Shown here in pieces: positions 62,519 to 64,000 of a stretch of 64,000 bases of DNA. Origin of the DNA: Pseudoxanthomonas sp. JBR18 (GTDB lineage: Bacteria > Pseudomonadota > Gammaproteobacteria > Xanthomonadales > Xanthomonadaceae); NCBI RefSeq assembly GCF_028198165.1, contig NZ_CP116339.1:434001-498000 (forward strand), read 5' to 3'. Numbering within the stretch: position 1 is the first letter of the stretch; each line of letters opens with the position of its first letter. Position numbers and translations under genes: made by a program. The notes below the pieces were generated by a model. The model was not told the DNA's origin. It saw only the letters and a program-made list of their open reading frames with translations, and ran no database searches.

Positions 62519-64000
62519 TGCCGGCGTGAAGCGCAGTGCCCCCAGATCGAACGGCGCCGCATCGGCGCGCAGCACCAGGGTGTTGGTGCCCGGTTGCAGG
62601 GCCAGCGCCGCAAAGCCGGCCGAGGTGGCATCCACCGGATCACCATTGAGCAGCACCGTCGCCTGGGCTGCACCCGCGCCTCGCGTTTCCAACGCCAGGT
62701 CGTAGCGTCCGCCACGCGCGACCTGGAAGGTGTACCGCACCCATTCGCCGCGCTGCAGCTGCGCCACCCACAGTCGCCCATCCGGATCGCGTGACAGGTC
62801 CACGCCATCGTTGCGATAGGCCATGGCCGGGTTCCAGGTCACCCCGCCGGCCTTGGTGGACTCATTGGCCGCCGTCAGATCGTGGTAGGCCACGCCATCG
62901 GGCCCCAGGTCGAAGTCCACCGCCGCCATGCGCCCGCCATTGGCACCGATCAGGTGCTGCTTGAACGGCATCGCGCGATCCGAATGCGGGGCGCGCAACA
63001 AGGCATCGACCACATCCGGGTGCTGCAGGTTGTGGGCGAACGCCACATCGTGGGTCGCCAACTGCATCAGCGCCGCTTCGGCCTGCTCGGGCGAAGGCTT
63101 TGGCCCCTCGCCATGCCAGTAGGCCAACAGCGCGCGATACCCGGGATTGGGCACCACCTGCAGCGGATTGTTGTAGCGGATCTTCTTCAGCGGCCACCAG
63201 CTCCAGCCGATGCCCTCGCCTTCGGCCAGCGCCACCGTGCGCGTGTACCAGTCATTGGAGTTCTCGCCGGTTTCGCCCAGCCATAGCGGCACCTGGTAGC
63301 GGTCGCGCAAGGCCAGGATGTCGGCGATGCTCTGGCGCGTGGCCGGATTCCAGTACTTGTGGAAGCTCAGGACCAGGTTGTCGTCCCACAGGCCGTCTTC
63401 GAGCATGCCGCGATAGTTGTTGCCCCAGCAATTGCCCTCGATCACGAGCATGTGGTGCGGGTCGACCTGGCGGATGGCCCGGGTGATGCGCACCAGCAGC
63501 GCGCGCAGCGGGGCATTGTCTGCTTCCTGGCAACCATGCAGGTCACCGGCGTCGGCGAAGCCCCAGTTGGGCTCATTGAGCAGGTCGTAGGCGGCCACGG
63601 CCGGCTCGTCGCGGTAGCGCTTGGCCAGTTCCACCCACAGGGCGACCAGCTTGTCCTGCGCGGCCGGGTCGTCCCACAGCGAGGGCCGGGAGGGATCGCG
63701 ATCGGCGATATTGACGTCGTTGCCCTGCCCGCCCGGTGCGGCATGCATGTCCAGGATCACCCGCATGTCGTTGGCCTTGGCCCAGCCGATCAGCGCATCG
63801 GTGCGCGCGAAGCCGTCCTTGATCCAGGTCTGCCGACCCGGCACCGGCTCGTCCTCCACCGGCAGCGTATACAGCGCGTAATGCATCGGCAGGCGCACGG
63901 AATTGAACCCCCAGGCGCCCAGCGCATCGATGTCGGCCTTGGTGGTGTGGTGGTCCAGCCAGGCGGTGTAGAACGCCTCGGTCTTCGCCTCGCCGATCAA
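62513..64000 (-). CDS. glycoside hydrolase family 5 (cellulase-like), partial, with C-terminal CBM-like domain
   Basis: The start of the gene lies beyond the right edge; 495 codons are visible. The GH5 barrel shows FNSVRLPMHYALY, VILDMHAAPGGQG, YDLLNEPNWGFA (acid/base Glu in LNEP), LSFHKYWNPATR and PLWLGETGENSNDW (nucleophile Glu in GETG), so both catalytic glutamates are intact. After a linker region, about the last 140 residues form a beta-sandwich like CBM6-type carbohydrate-binding modules (RYTFQVARGGRYDLALETRG). An exported beta-glucanase or related enzyme is likely; substrate not known. Confidence 0.9.
   Translation of the reverse strand: MIGEAKTEAFYTAWLDHHTTKADIDALGAWGFNSVRLPMHYALYTLPVEDEPVPGRQTWIKDGFARTDALIGWAKANDMRVILDMHAAPGGQGNDVNIADRDPSRPSLWDDPAAQDKLVALWVELAKRYRDEPAVAAYDLLNEPNWGFADAGDLHGCQEADNAPLRALLVRITRAIRQVDPHHMLVIEGNCWGNNYRGMLEDGLWDDNLVLSFHKYWNPATRQSIADILALRDRYQVPLWLGETGENSNDWYTRTVALAEGEGIGWSWWPLKKIRYNNPLQVVPNPGYRALLAYWHGEGPKPSPEQAEAALMQLATHDVAFAHNLQHPDVVDALLRAPHSDRAMPFKQHLIGANGGRMAAVDFDLGPDGVAYHDLTAANESTKAGGVTWNPAMAYRNDGVDLSRDPDGRLWVAQLQRGEWVRYTFQVARGGRYDLALETRGAGAAQATVLLNGDPVDATSAGFAALALQPGTNTLVLRADAAPFDLGALRFTPAR

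Overview
The window is GC-rich, densely coded DNA from a gammaproteobacterium of the Xanthomonadaceae (Lysobacteraceae), probably near Pseudoxanthomonas, Stenotrophomonas or Xanthomonas. The evidence is the gene order rsmB-fmt-def, LysM gene, dprA, smg, topA, tsaC, the short GTAG-type palindromic repeats, an H-NS-like protein of the type common in this family, and a perfect TGTGA-N6-TCACA site such as the Xanthomonas CRP-like protein Clp would bind. Genus is an inference. I see no tRNA, rRNA, CRISPR array, prophage, transposase or insertion sequence; the window reads as ordinary chromosome.

Layout. 1-10 kb is a housekeeping block: translation initiation and maturation (rsmB, fmt, def), a LysM envelope protein, DNA processing (dprA), smg, two adjacent proteins with an N-terminal GYF_2 domain (one carrying a type IV pilin-like body, the other an RDD membrane domain), topA and tsaC. 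10-12 kb holds two translationally coupled DUF4124 proteins. 11.6-19 kb is a valine-degradation cluster on the minus strand (mmsA, acyl-CoA dehydrogenase, enoyl-CoA hydratase, 3-hydroxyisobutyryl-CoA hydrolase, mmsB) with a divergent ScfR/RamB-like regulator and paired TTCGCA repeats between them. 19-29.4 kb is mixed: a dinucleotide-binding reductase with divergent LysR, a secreted isoamylase preceded by two perfect palindromes, an H-NS-like protein, a DUF2000/AraC pair, a secreted CocE/NonD hydrolase and a short malic enzyme.

29.4-32 kb is a persulfide/sulfur module: a BigR-type repressor with both sensor cysteines, divergent from blh (persulfide dioxygenase-like) and two overlapping YeeE/YedE half-transporters, with an AT-rich palindrome between them. 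32-40.4 kb holds an SDR that has lost two catalytic residues, small membrane and lipoproteins, sppA, a MATE exporter, a DUF3667 protein, and a pair made of a membrane-anchored sigma-like protein and a DUF3106 protein. 40.4-48.5 kb has a gene-free stretch with paired DnaA boxes, then priA, a type II NADH dehydrogenase, rpoH, gnd and a secreted endonuclease/exonuclease/phosphatase protein. 48.6-64 kb holds two membrane diguanylate cyclases, proline iminopeptidase, two glycosidases (one cut by the window edge), a GAF histidine kinase, a quinone oxidoreductase, a polysaccharide deacetylase, a PRISE-type reductase with divergent HxlR regulator, and a nucleoside permease-like lipoprotein.

The items most worth a second look are the GYF-pilin chimera, the inverted DnaA boxes upstream of priA, the SDR with Tyr-to-Glu and Asn-to-Ser changes, the membrane-anchored sigma-like protein, and the operators at the valine, isoamylase and BigR loci.
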